From Zelonia costaricensis (Eukaryota > Euglenozoa > Kinetoplastea > Trypanosomatida > Trypanosomatidae), in contig JASAOO010003423.1 in assembly GCA_030849075.1 (NCBI GenBank), forward strand, positions 1 to 58,776: a stretch of DNA of 58,776 bases, given 5' to 3'. Of this stretch, positions 10,251 through 21,300 are shown in pieces. The first letter of the stretch is position 1, and every line of letters begins with the position of its first letter. Under the pieces are notes generated by a model, which worked only from the letters and a program-made list of their open reading frames with translations, searched no databases and was not told the origin of the DNA. Position numbers and translations under genes: made by a program.

Positions 10251-10285
10251 CTGGAGAAGGGAGGAAGGTGATGGGAAGAGAGTTG
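10251..10285 (-). promoter_or_regulatory. Predicted trans-splice acceptor of the GTPase gene
   Basis: On the minus strand a tract of about 30 pyrimidine-rich bases ends in AG (CT at 10251-10252 on the plus strand). It leaves a 7-nt leader before the ATG at 10243, which supports that start. Confidence 0.6.
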
Positions 10286-11465
10286 GTCAGCACCGAGCCG
10301 ATGTGCATGCGTTGCTGATTAAGTTAATGCTCTTCGTTTTCGTTTGGGTTATGCTTGCTGGGTACCTATCGTTTGCTGATGCTGTATTACGCACACACAC
10401 ACACACAGACACACACACACACAAGCACACCGACACGCGCTGATGACGCACCTCGTGGCGGTGCAGCAGGAGTGGATTGATGATGCAGCCTCTTGTGAGT
10501 CGAGGAGGCCGCTGGCGAGTTGAACGCGGGGTTGAAGACACGGGGGATGGGGGACATGGACAAAGTGTGGAGACGGGGTGGAAGGGGTACAGACGCGCAC
10601 ACACACACACACGTGTGACTTGTTCCTAGGCAAAGCAGGTCGTGCGAGCGGGATGAGGTGCCCCTGTGGTTGATCGATCACTTTCCAAATGCACTGCCGT
10701 ACACACACCATGTAAAGACAAAGCCTGCTCGCGTCACGTTTCGCGTTTTTCTCCTTGTTTTCAAGATTTGACGTAGTGGCGCGCGTCCATCGCTGTTGAC
10801 ACGCGGAACAGAAGATCAAAGGAGAGTCACGCACAATCAGCGCGTCGAAACTGGAAAGAGCGAGAGGGAGGGGGAGGGGAAAAGAAGGCAAACACTGCCG
10901 TGGGTCACACCTTCGCTCCCCCTTTTTTTCTTCTGATCGCGTGCACCTTCTACACCGACAAACATCGAGACACAGACGCGAACGTGCGCAGCTCAATGAG
11001 AAATCTCAACGCACTTTTCCCTTTTTTCTTTCACAGGCGCAAAGACAGCCATCGGCACAAACAAAGCATAAGTAGCGGTGAGAAGAGGCGTTAGAGCGAA
11101 AAACAACAAAGACACCAAACACACGCACAGACAGACACAGACATGAGACGGAAACGAGCCGACACTCACGCGTCAGCACAGGAGCGAGAGTGGGAGAGAT
11201 GGAAACACGGATCGGATAAGGGCCCCTTCTCCCTTCACAAGACAGACGATTCAATCGCCCCTCGCACGTCACCGAAAAGAAAAAAAAGAAGAAAAGAAAA
11301 CGAACACGTGCTGGAAGACGTACGCAAAACACACAAGCTCGACCTGGCAAAAAGCGACACAGCCACACACAGACGAATGCTAACACGAAACCAAGGAGGT
11401 ATTGAAAAAAGAAAAGAAAAACGAGAGGAAGGGGAGGGGGGAGGGCTCAAGCAGCCCAACTCACT

Positions 11466-11516
11466 CCAAGACACGGTCATTCAGCGGAGGGGGNCCAAGA
11501 CACGGTCATTCAGCGG
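11466..11516. repeat. Perfect 22-bp direct repeat flanking a single N (assembly join)
   Basis: Positions 11466-11487 and 11495-11516 are identical, and each is followed by a G-run. The only ambiguous base in the window, the N at 11494, lies directly between them. This is what a scaffold join leaves when two contig ends share unmerged overlapping sequence across a hard G-tract. It is probably an artefact rather than a biological repeat. Confidence 0.85.
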
Positions 11517-12007
11517 CGGGGGGAGGGGGGAAGATGGCGCGGGCCCGTTGCGCACATGCCACTCACGCCTCTCAAGGCGGCAGAGCAAAACGGAAAAGCG
11601 CAACACACACTCGTAAAGAATGTCGCCACACAAAGTTGGATACACACACACACACACACGCGGGATGCGTGCGTCTTCAAGGGCTAGGTGAGCGTGTAAG
11701 GGGCCGCTGTGCACATGACTGTCACAGAGCTGCACCACCACCACCACCACAATGGAAACGTGAAAGACAACCGTAGCACGCGGATGGGGGGTGGGGGGGG
11801 GGGGCGTCACTGGGGACGGTGGTAGCGACGATGGGGAGGGGAGAGGGGGGAGGGGGGGTGGGTGGTGGCACAGATGCGATTACGCTGCTGCGGGCGAGCG
11901 AAGAAAAAGAAGAAGACACAATAGTACATTCCCAACCAACACACACACACACACTCACTCACTCACAAAGCGACGTCGACACGTCCACAACGTTCACCGC
12001 GACGAGC

Positions 12008-13054
12008 TCAGAACAAGAATGCAAACACACAGAAAAGCGTGCACAGGAACAGCGAGGTGCCCGCCACCACCGCCTTGGCGTTGTTCTCGTTGCCAGGGAT
12101 GTCGTTGCCGACATCCGCCGCCACGATGAGGCAGTCCTTGCGCAGGCGGCCCTCCACGAACGCCTTCATCACCGCCGCCTCGGAGGCGCGGCCGTTCGCG
12201 ACAATGCAGTCGCGCAGTCGGCCCTCATCCACGGGCGCCGTGCGCGCTGGCGTCTCGCCACCTGCCCGCGCCCGGGACGCCACAACGACCGGCGCGACTT
12301 TACGAGCGCGATGTGCACGAGTGGGCGAGGGGCGACGCTGCGGGACGCCGGTGCTGCCGCCGGCGCCAGCCGCGCCGTGGCGTTGGTGCACGCGGCGCCG
12401 CTTCTCTACCCCATCGTCCTGCTGCGCCGGCACCTCCTCTGCCTCGGCCGTGCCGTCGCTCTCGTCCGCCTCCTCCCTAAAGCGGATGACGAGACGCAGC
12501 GCCTCGAGGGAAACGCGAGGCGGGGCCTGCGCCGCGGCACTCTCACCTGCCGGCACATCGAGCTTCCCGCCATGGTGGGCCGCCGGTGCCGCGTCCGCAG
12601 CGTCCCACAGCAGGATTGCCGGTGACACGCCAAGTCGCCCTTCCCGCGCCGCGCTGCGAGGCGCTGCGGACGGGGTGCTCGGGTGTGGGAGCAGCGGCGG
12701 TGAGGACGGCGGCACCGCGCGTGCCTGCGAACTCCGCGGCGGTGGGGCCCCACAATCAAGTCGAGAGGCGGTCGCGGTGCTCGAGGGTGGCAGCGGCGGC
12801 GGGGGCGGAGGCGCGGTGTGTGCCTTCACTGCCTCGTCCACACGCGCGAGCAGCTGGTCCCCGTCGAGCAGGTGCCAGTCGCGCCGATCAACCTCCTGCA
12901 CGACCACCACGACCGAGGACGTGCGCGGCACCTCGTCGCCGCCGCCGGCTGCACAGCTCAGCGCGGGTGCGAGAAGGCAGATGAGCAGCAAACCTAAGAA
13001 AACCAGGGGCGCCCACGCCGTCCGCGCTTGAGGTGGGCATTGCGCCCGGCGCAT
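12008..13054 (-). CDS. Small predicted secreted or GPI-anchored protein, unidentified
   Basis: The ATG at 13054 (MRRAQCPPQ) gives 348 aa. I chose it over upstream Met codons because it is followed at once by a hydrophobic signal-peptide core (LVFLGLLLICLLAPALSC, about residues 14-32). The frame upstream of it reads like UTR. The middle is Pro/Ala/Arg-rich and low in complexity. A better-ordered stretch near the C-terminus holds two Cys (RLRDCIVANG and RKDCLIVAADVGND). The protein ends GNENNAKAVVAGTS followed by about 14 hydrophobic residues. That is the layout of a GPI-attachment signal, with a candidate site in the small polar GN/NN cluster; a C-terminal tail anchor is the alternative. I do not recognise the family. 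No AG lies between the strong polypyrimidine tract at 13060-13100 and the ATG, so the true acceptor is further upstream or the start is internal. Confidence 0.72.
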   Translation of the reverse strand: MRRAQCPPQARTAWAPLVFLGLLLICLLAPALSCAAGGGDEVPRTSSVVVVVQEVDRRDWHLLDGDQLLARVDEAVKAHTAPPPPPPLPPSSTATASRLDCGAPPPRSSQARAVPPSSPPLLPHPSTPSAAPRSAAREGRLGVSPAILLWDAADAAPAAHHGGKLDVPAGESAAAQAPPRVSLEALRLVIRFREEADESDGTAEAEEVPAQQDDGVEKRRRVHQRHGAAGAGGSTGVPQRRPSPTRAHRARKVAPVVVASRARAGGETPARTAPVDEGRLRDCIVANGRASEAAVMKAFVEGRLRKDCLIVAADVGNDIPGNENNAKAVVAGTSLFLCTLFCVFAFLF

Positions 13055-13945
13055 TGCGGAGATGCGGGGATAAGAGAAGGAGGGAGGGAGGAAGGAGGGA
13101 AAACACCGACTTGCACGTGACCAACACCGGACCACGTGGCGTATGGGAAGAAAACAGCAAACGTCGATGATGTGACACACCGAGGAGGGACGCGTGCGAG
13201 GGATATGGGGTAGGGTGAGGAACAGTTTGCCCAACAGATGCAGTGGGCAAGGTGACAGCACGCGGGTTCGACTTCGCTTGCCGCTGTGCAAGAAGAGCTC
13301 CTTGTAGCGTGTGTGAATGTTGTGGGTAGTGAGGGAGCAGCAGAGGTGTCGCCCATGTGTGAGGAGGAGATGAGTTCGATTTGGGTAACAGCAGGGGAAG
13401 TTCAAGGCGGAGAAAGGCGCGTTGCAGGCACATGGATTGATTGGGCTAAGTGTGTGTGTGTGTGTGTGTGTGTGGGCGTGTGAAGGTGTCTTGAGACACT
13501 AAAGGCGCTGGCGCTGGAGGGACCACACCACACTCGATTCGGGCTCACCGTGCGCTCACGTGGGAATTCAGATTTGCCCCCCCTCCCCTCCTCTCGCGGA
13601 GGACATGAACACTCAGCTCGCACACCCAACACTCATTGCGGGGGCATGAGACAGGGACACCTGTGCTGCGTTCCTGCAGAGCAGATGCGGTTGCCTAGCT
13701 TTCCCCCTGGCTCGCGCGTTTCTCAGCCGCGTCCGCTGCTGTTTGCGTTCCTGGGAATGGTGAGAGAGGGAGGCGCTTATGTGTGTTGTGTGAGAGAGGG
13801 AGGCAGGATGAACAACGCGGCGGAGGTAAAAGGCCGCATTCTCCGTTCACGATCAAGAGGTGCAACAGCGCACCAGCATCACCGAGCAACACGCAAACGC
13901 AAACACGCAAACGCAAACACGCAAACGCAACGGACACATGCGCGT
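13055..13945. other. Intergenic region (0.9 kb)
   Basis: This spans the 3' UTR of bL21m and the 5' leader of the secreted-protein gene. It includes a (GT)n run at about 13450-13474 and a short tandem repeat just after the bL21m stop. No gene is seen. Confidence 0.7.
13891..13932. repeat. Three tandem copies of a 14-bp unit in the bL21m 3' UTR
   Basis: The unit acgcaaacgcaaac is repeated at 13891-13904 and 13905-13918, with a near-complete third copy to about 13932. It lies just downstream, in the transcript sense, of the bL21m stop codon at 13946. Confidence 0.85.
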
Positions 13946-14509
13946 CTACGACTTCACCTGCGGCTCCGGCTCCATCATCTCTAGAAACGCCGATACCCGC
14001 TCCACCTTGTCCCAGTCCTTCGGGTAGTACACGTCGTAGCCATCGTCCGCGGTGAAGACTGGGTTCGGGTGCTGGTCCGGCTCGAAGTCCTTGCGCAGCA
14101 CGCCGTCGTACTTGTCCAACTCTCCGACCACCGCCGGCTCGTACACAACTTCGCGAATACGCAATATCGTCGCGGGGTGCTGCAGGTCCAGCCACCGCAT
14201 ACGCCGCCGCCCGGGCGTGGCGAAGAGGGACACAACGTTCCGCATGCGCTTCTGCTCCTCGACGTCAGCGGTCACACGGACGTTCTCCAACAGCGGACGC
14301 CCAAACGCAGTGAAGCGCGCGCCGCCCACCATGAGCACCTTCTTGAGCGCAATCTGACTTCCAATCGGGGCGCGGAGGCGCTGCACCGCGATGACGTCGC
14401 CGGGGCTAACCTTGTACTGGTGATTGCCGCAGTAAACCACAGCGAACTTGGGGCCCGCCAGGAGCGGCTGCAGCGCCTTGGCGATGGCCGGGTTCGGCGA
14501 CCGCAGCAT
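13946..14509 (-). CDS. bL21m: Mitochondrial large-subunit ribosomal protein bL21m
   Basis: The product is 187 aa from ATG at 14509. Residues of about 22-85 match the bL21 fold: FAVVYCGNHQYKV, then SPGDVIAVQRL, an IGSQIALKKVLMVGG strand pair, and GRPLLENVRVTADV, which is the usual G-x-P...V-x-A-x-V ending. bL21 is a structural protein of the large subunit that binds 23S-type rRNA. The protein is longer than bacterial bL21 (about 100 aa) because of an acidic C-terminal extension ending in FLEMMEPEPQVKS, which fits a trypanosomatid mitoribosomal protein. The N-terminal MLRSPNPAIAKALQPLLAG is short, basic and helical and could be the import signal. The frame is open upstream, but a clear acceptor AG at 14535-14536 leaves a 25-nt leader to this ATG and settles the start. 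Confidence 0.9.
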   Translation of the reverse strand: MLRSPNPAIAKALQPLLAGPKFAVVYCGNHQYKVSPGDVIAVQRLRAPIGSQIALKKVLMVGGARFTAFGRPLLENVRVTADVEEQKRMRNVVSLFATPGRRRMRWLDLQHPATILRIREVVYEPAVVGELDKYDGVLRKDFEPDQHPNPVFTADDGYDVYYPKDWDKVERVSAFLEMMEPEPQVKS

Positions 14510-15333
14510 CTTGAGGAGGGGGAGTGTCGGTGTACTACGGAAGAGAAAGCAGACAAACTGACGGCGCGCCCGGGGTGGTGGGTGGGTGGGTGAGGGGGGT
14601 GGGGTTTTGATCCACGCGAGTCGCTCTGTCGAACCGCGTCCCGCGTCGTCGGCCCCAGCGATGATACGCGGCGGCGAGCTGGTGATGTACACACACACAC
14701 ACACACACAGACACACACACGAGGGATGGCGTGCTCTCTGGAAAGAAGTTGAAGGTGGCAAAAATAGTGCACGTGTGCGCGTGCCTTGCAGGTGTGGGCA
14801 CACGCAGGAGCGAAGGGGCGGCGGCAGGCGAGAAGAAGAAAACAACAACAAAGGGAAGCGAAGGTGGAGAAGGCAGGCAGGGCGCGGACATCCGGCGCAT
14901 GGCGGTGTTCAAGTTTGTGTGCGCGCGATTTGGGTCCAACACGGCAGGGGAAGGAGGACGCGGACAGCAACGCAGTGTCCGTCGCTCTAGCTCTTTCTCT
15001 CTCTCTCTCGGGTCCGCACCTGGAGGACCGGTACGGGCTTCACGCGCCGACCTCCCCATATGCATCTCTCTTGCGCACGTTGTCTGATCCACTGCGTCGT
15101 GGAAGTGTCTGCGTATCACCGCGCACTTGATTCATCTCGTCACAGCTGCCTTTAGGGCAGGCGCAGCAGCCGATCGCACGAGCTCACAAGGCCGCCGTGT
15201 GGATACGAGAAACGGAGCGGGAGGGGGAGGGGAGGAGGGGAAAGCGGAGGTAACGGCCAAGCACACACACACACACACAGGTACAGACATACACACCCGC
15301 GACCGTCGCGGCAGCCGACTTCGTGACGGCGTA
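14510..15333. other. Intergenic region (0.8 kb)
   Basis: This spans the 3' UTR of the giant gene and the 5' leader of bL21m. (CA)n runs occur at about 14690-14720 and 15264-15280, and a (CT)n run at about 14994-15010. No gene is seen. Confidence 0.7.
14535..14558 (-). promoter_or_regulatory. Predicted trans-splice acceptor of bL21m
   Basis: A minus-strand tract rich in T and C ends in the first AG (CT at 14535-14536 on the plus strand), 25 nt before the chosen ATG. Confidence 0.6.
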
Positions 15334-18300
15334 TCAGTCCTCCCCGAGCTCGGCGAACCGCTGGCGGTACTCGTTCGGTGTCCATCGCCGCCGCTCCAGC
15401 GTGCTGGCGGTGGGCGGACTGCCGATGCCACGGCTGCCCGACCGCGGGGCGTCCCAGAGGCGCGTGGCGGGCGGCGTTCTCGCGCCGTCGATCCACGCCG
15501 AGTCGCGCGTCGAGGCCGACGCCGCCCACGCGTGCGAGGCGGTGCGCAGCGGGGTGTGCGCGGACGCCGCGACGCCCGCCGCGAGGTCGCCGCGCGTTTC
15601 CTCCTGCGCCAGGAGGCCCTGCAGCGTGGCGAGGGTCTGCTGGTCGCTGCCGTGAGCCTGTTCGAGCTGCCGGATCCGCTCCCGGAGGCCGGCAACATCT
15701 CTGGCTTTGCGCTGCAGCTCATAGCGCAGCCCCAGCGGGTCGTCGACGGAAACGATGAGAACCTCCGGCGACGAGGGCTGTGGCGAGGGCGACGGCACGG
15801 GTGCGGCGACCACGGCGGTAGCGGCCGTGGGCGCGATCGACGGGGTCTTGTGCACTGGTGTCGACTCCACAGACGACCGCTGATGGCGGTGATGGGGCTT
15901 CTTCAACCTGCTCCGACTGCGCGTCTTGTCCGGCTCGTCGCTGGGTGCCGCAACGTTCGGGCTGTTCACGTCGGACAAGGGCGGTGGAAGGAGCGCCGGC
16001 TGCGGCCGCTGGGCGGCCTGGAGGGGTGCTGGAGGCAAGAGAACGTCACTCCGCGGCACCGCGGACGTGTGCTGCTGCGCGATTGCTCGAGCCGCGGCCC
16101 CCCACGCCGCCGTTACGATGTCCGTTTTGGCCGACAGCCAGTCGTGCGCCTGCGAGGTGCGTGCCGTCCACCACGCCTGCGTCCACGTGCGGAGCTGGAG
16201 CTCGTGCGCCGCGTGGCGGCGCTGCACTTCGGAGTGTGCCCGCTGCGCCGCCTCCCGCTCCGCCTCTGCGCGCTCGTGGGCCTCTGCGGAGTCGAGCTGC
16301 GTGGCTTCGTGTGCGTCCTGCGCGGCCGTGAGCGCGTCTTGCAGACTCGCCAGCGCTGCGGCATGCGCTGCCGCATCTGCCGCCCTCGCCTCCCGCTCTG
16401 CCGTGAGCATCTCCTCGGCGTGGTGTTGGCGAGCGTCGGCGCCTGCCCGCGCCGCATCCAGCGCCGCCGCAAGCCTCGCCCGTGCTTCCTTCTCCACACA
16501 CAGCGCGGCTTCGTGCGCCTCGGCACGTGCGGCATCCTGGCTGGCGTGGGCGGCTTGCATCTGGCGAAGCTCCTCTTCCAGTGTTGCGACGCGGGCCTGC
16601 AGCGCGCGATGCTCGTCCACGTCGAGCTCCGCAAGCCGCAGCATCGCCGTGAGCACCTCGTTGCGCTGCAGAAGCTCGGCCTCCTTCGCCTCGGCCTCCT
16701 GCAGCGCCGCAGCATGGCGGCGATCCTGCGCCGCCGCCCCCTCGCCTCGCCGCGACTCCTCTGCCGTGTGCTGCTGCTCCGCCTCACGCACCGCGACGGC
16801 AAGCTGCTGCGTCAGAGCCGCCATCGCGTCAGCGTGGGCCGCGTTGTCTGCCTTTGCAGCGCGCAGATCCTCCTCCAGCTTCTCCTGCTTCTCCTGCGCC
16901 TGCTGCATCGCCGTCGACAGTGCGCGACGAGCGGTCTCTTCAGCACCCGCCACGGCTCGCTGCCACTCTGCACGCTGCGTGCGCGCGTCAGCCAGCTCCG
17001 CCTCCATCGAAGCCACACGCGTCTCGAGTGCGTCTCGCTGCGCTTCTGCAGCGGCGAGTTGCGACGCCGTTGCCGTGCCACGCTGCCGCTGCTCGTCTGC
17101 CGCCGACTCGGCCGCCGCGAGGCTTGCTGTCACAGACCCCAGCTGCTCGCGCAAGGCCGCCACTTCCCCCCGCTTCACCTCCAGCAGATCTGCTGTCGCC
17201 ATCGTCGTCGTGGCGACACTCGCTGTGGCAAGTTCCCGCTCCCGCGCCGCCTCGAGTTCGCGCTGCAGACGCTGAACCGCTTCCTCTGCTTCACGGCGGT
17301 GTTGCTCGTGCAGCGCTGCCGTCGCCGCGGCCTCCGCGTCCGCCTCAACACGCGCGCGCCGCTCCGCGTCCAGCTCCCCCTGCAGTGTGCGTCGCTGCGC
17401 CTCCGCTGCCTGTTGGGCCTTCTGCGAGGCAGCGAGGGCGCTCGCGTGAGCGGCGACTTCCACCTTGAGAGCTTCCTCCCGCTGCGTCGCGCTCTCCCGC
17501 TCCTGCTGCGCGCGTTGCGTGAAACCCGCGCGGAGCTCCTGTGCATGCGCCGTGAGACGCTCTCGCAGCGCACGCACCTCGCTCGCGTGGGCGGCGGTCA
17601 CCACCCCCGCCACCTCCCCCTGCAGCTGACGCTCCTCTGCGACAGCCGATCGGGCGGCGCTGAGCTCATCCGTCAGCTCCCCAACACGGCGCTGCAACTC
17701 CGCGGTGTCGCCGGCGGCGGAGTCGACCCCATCCGCCGCCGCGCCACTCGGGGCCTCCGCTGCTTGGACGGAGGCGGCGCCGCTGCCCAGCGGTGAAAGG
17801 CTGCGGCTGCGGCTGCGACTGCGACTCGTGCGGGCGTGCCGCCGCTGCTCGCTCTCCAGCTGCTGGGCCAGCTGGTCAACAGACACGGCGTGGGCGTGCC
17901 GCTCCGCGTCCAGTAGGGCGCGCCACTCCCCCATGCGGAAGTTGGCGTTGCGTAGCTCGGCCTCGAGCTCGGCGACGCGGTGCTGCAGCGGCGGCACCGT
18001 CACAGGCGGCGGCGTCACGGAGAAGGTGGAGGTTTCGGCCGACACCACCGTTGTCGGCAGCAGCGTCGCCTGCGACACGTCGCTACCCCGCCACAACTCC
18101 AGCATGGCCACCGTCGTGTCCGCCTCCCTCGCTGCTATGCGTGGGGTGGAGAGGCAAGACGGCGAGAGGAGTGGGTGAGCGGCAGCGCCGAGGGTAGGGG
18201 TCGTGTCGCGTGTCGTGCCGGGCTCCCCCTCCGTCTCCACCGCCACCGAGGTACGCAACTCCATCGCCGCGCGCCGCTGCTGCGCGGCCTCGTCCACCGC

Positions 18301-21300
18301 CGCGGTGGCGCGCGCGGCGGTCTGCTGCGCGGCACGCAGCGAGGCCTCCGTCTCCGCCAGCTGCGCCGCGAGCTCTGCCACAGCCGCTTCCTTCTCCACC
18401 AGCGCGGCGCGTGCGTCGTGCAGCTCGTCACGCAGCTCCGTGACAGCGCTGCTGGAGCCGGCGAGTCGCTGCTGGAGGTCGGCCAGGGCCGACACAGCAG
18501 CTTCGCTGTCGCGTGCCGGGGTGCGGGTGCCGCGCCACAGCGGCGAGCTCGATGCGGCTGCTGCGGCTGCGGCTGCAGGGTTTGAAGATAGACACGCCTC
18601 TGGTGTATCCGCCGCCGCCGCCCCACGCGGTTCCTGCGTCGGTGTTGCTGCTGTGAGAGGTGCCACTCCACCTGCCCCATCTCCGGTGCCTGCATCCATC
18701 ACATCCTTTGCGATGGCACGACACACAGGCGGAGCGGCTGCCACGTCACTGCGGTCGCCCTCACCACCATCGCGCTTCACGTGACACTCCACCCCGCTCT
18801 GGTACGAGCCACTTCCGTCGGACTCCTGCAGCGTCGCGAGGTTCGGGCTCGTCTCCTGAAGCCGCCGCGGCGTCGTGGAAAGTGGCGTCTGCGGCACGAC
18901 CTGCGTGCCCACCGAGCAGCGGCGGTGCACTGCACACAGCACCAGCGGCGGGGGCGGCAGGAGGCGCCGGTTCTGCGTCCCTGACGTCGCCGTCAGCTCC
19001 GACAGCGAGTGGGGTGAAGGGGCTGCTGGCGGTGGTGGTGTGCCCGACGTCGAGGGGAAGTCCTGTCCCGGCGGCGTGGTCAGCTGCCAGATGTGTTGCC
19101 GCTGCGGCGGAGCGTGTGACGTCGACGCAGGCGCTGGGCCGGAGGAATCGGGTTCGCCTGCTGCCTCATCTCGTGCGAGGAGGTGCGAGTCCAGGCTGTG
19201 CTCCATCGGCGCTGTTCGCTGCCTTGACGGCGGGGGCGACTGCAGATGCGGGTAGCGGTGCTGCGGCAGCCCCGCATGCGGCGATGCCGCGCCGTGCGCT
19301 GACCACGGCAGGCCTGCAGAGCCGTCATCACGCTCCGTTTCCGTTTTGGGGCCCGGCGGTATGGCGCAGGCGAGGCGTGTGTCGTAGTGCACTGGGCCAC
19401 TCCCCGCGCTGCTCCGCATTGCGGGCTCGGCGGTCCCGCTCTCGCCCCCGATGGTCGTCCTCGTCGACACCGCGTACTCGTCCTCGCCCACCACGAAGTC
19501 GCTCACGTTGCGCGGCGTGCGGGCGGGCACGGAGTTGCTGCCGGACACCGTGGTCGGGGTCGTCGTTGCTGTGACGATGGTGGTGCTGACGGTGTGGCTG
19601 GGGCTCACCCCCGGCGACGTCCCGGCTGCCGCCGCGGTGGCGGTGGTGGGGTCGCTGACGGACAGGTGTGACAGCGCGACCGGGAGGCCGTGTAGGCGCA
19701 ACGGCGAGGTCGGCGCTGCGCGCGCCGTCGACTGCTCGGCGGAAGCGTGGAAGTGCGGCGATGGAGGGGAGGCGATCGTGACCTGGTGTGCCGCCAGCAC
19801 GAAGCCGCTGGTCGAGTTCAGCGGCGAGGGCGCGGCGGGGGGTGTTGGCTGCTGCGGCCCATCCACACCCACCACGGCGCCGCCTCGGTGCCCCGCCTCG
19901 TCCTCGCTCCCTGTTTCCGCCGCGGCGTGGCCACGGCCCTCCCCGTCGCCAGCCGCCGCCGCCGCCGCCGCCGGCGCACCCTGCGAGCCCTCCGCCGCAG
20001 CCAAATGCACATCGTGCGAGGGAGCAGAGCCGCCGCCCACACCGCCGCCGCCGCCGCTGCTGCTGCTCGTCGTCACCGGGCGGTCGGACGTCGTTCCGGC
20101 GCTGTCGCTGTCCCCCCAGGGCACCAGCGGCTGCGGTGACGAGATGAAAACCTCCTGCGAAGCCGTCTGCGTCGCCTGATCGTGCAGCGCGGTGTTGCGC
20201 GGCTGCGTGGCCGGCACGTGCACACCGCTGCGGGTGCTGCCACTGCTGGCTGCGCGCTGCTGCTGCTGCTGCTGGCGTGGCGTGAGCTGCTCGCCTCTTG
20301 CCTCGCCTCGGCGACTCGCAGGCACAGGCACGGGGAGGACGAGTTGAAGCGGAGGCTGCTGCTGCTGCTGCTGCAGTGCCCCCTCCTGGGCGGAGACGCG
20401 GGTGGAGTGGAGCGTCGACACGGTCGCCACGTCGGCCGCGGACCCAGGCGGAAAATCGACCGGCGACGGGGAGTGCGCGGCGGGGGCGGCGAGGGACATG
20501 CCGTGGTGCGCGGCCCCCTGCAGCTCCACCACCGTCAGGCACGACGTCTCTGCCGGCTGCGCGGCCCCAGGCGGGGCGGGGGCGTGCAGGGGCGGCATGT
20601 GCGCTGAGCTGCCGCCGTACACGGCGATCAGCATCTGCTGTGCCTTGGGGGAGTTGTGAAGCTGCGCATGATGGTGACCGTGTTGGTGGTGGTGGGCCCC
20701 GGTGCGCGACGAGGCCGCCGCGAGCAGGGCGACGTTGCCCAGGCTCAGGTTGCCCGTCATCACCACGGCGGCTGCCGGCGAGGAGGGCCGCGGCGTGGAC
20801 ATCGGCGTAGACGTTGGCGTCACGGTGGCCATCGTCGCGCTCATCGCCGCCGCGGCGCCTGGGCCCGCCACGAGGGAGGTGAAGGTGAAGGCGGTGCTGG
20901 TGCGGCGCAGCGTGCGCGGGTCGAGCGGCGCGAAGAGCTGCGAGGGTCCGTGACTCATGACCGAGTGCCGCCGCGCCAGCTCGCTGTCCTCGCGGCAGTA
21001 CGCCTCGGCAGCGGCCAGCTCGGCCGACGTCGGCTCCGGCAGCGAGACGTTCTGCGACCCGAGAATCCCTTGGCTGAGCGACTGCGTGGGGAAGCCGCTG
21101 ACGCTGCCGGAGGTGGTCACCGCGACCGGGGACGAGGCGGCGCCAAACGTGAAGTGCTCCATGTACGGCACAGGATCCACGGTCAGGCTGGGCGGCGTGG
21201 GCGTCCCGGCCGCGGGGGCGCTTGCCGTGTCCGGGTTTGCCGTCGCGTCACCCGCGAGCAGCTCCTCCATGCGCTGACACAAGTTGATGACCCGCTCGCG

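Larger units (their letters stand above)
10244..12007. other. Intergenic region (1.8 kb) with microsatellites and an assembly N
   Basis: It contains CA-rich arrays at about 10391-10430, 10599-10612, 11643-11663 and 11941-11956, and G-runs at about 11785-11810 and 11838-11865. An ambiguous base at 11494 sits between two direct repeats. No credible gene is seen. It should include the 3' UTR of the secreted-protein gene and the 5' region of the GTPase gene. Confidence 0.7.

Noticed and set aside
15127..17796. 889-codon open frame on the plus strand
   Set aside because: It lies antisense to the coiled-coil part of the giant gene. Its Arg/Leu/Cys-rich sequence mirrors GC-biased Glu/Ala/Leu codons, and it has no family motif.
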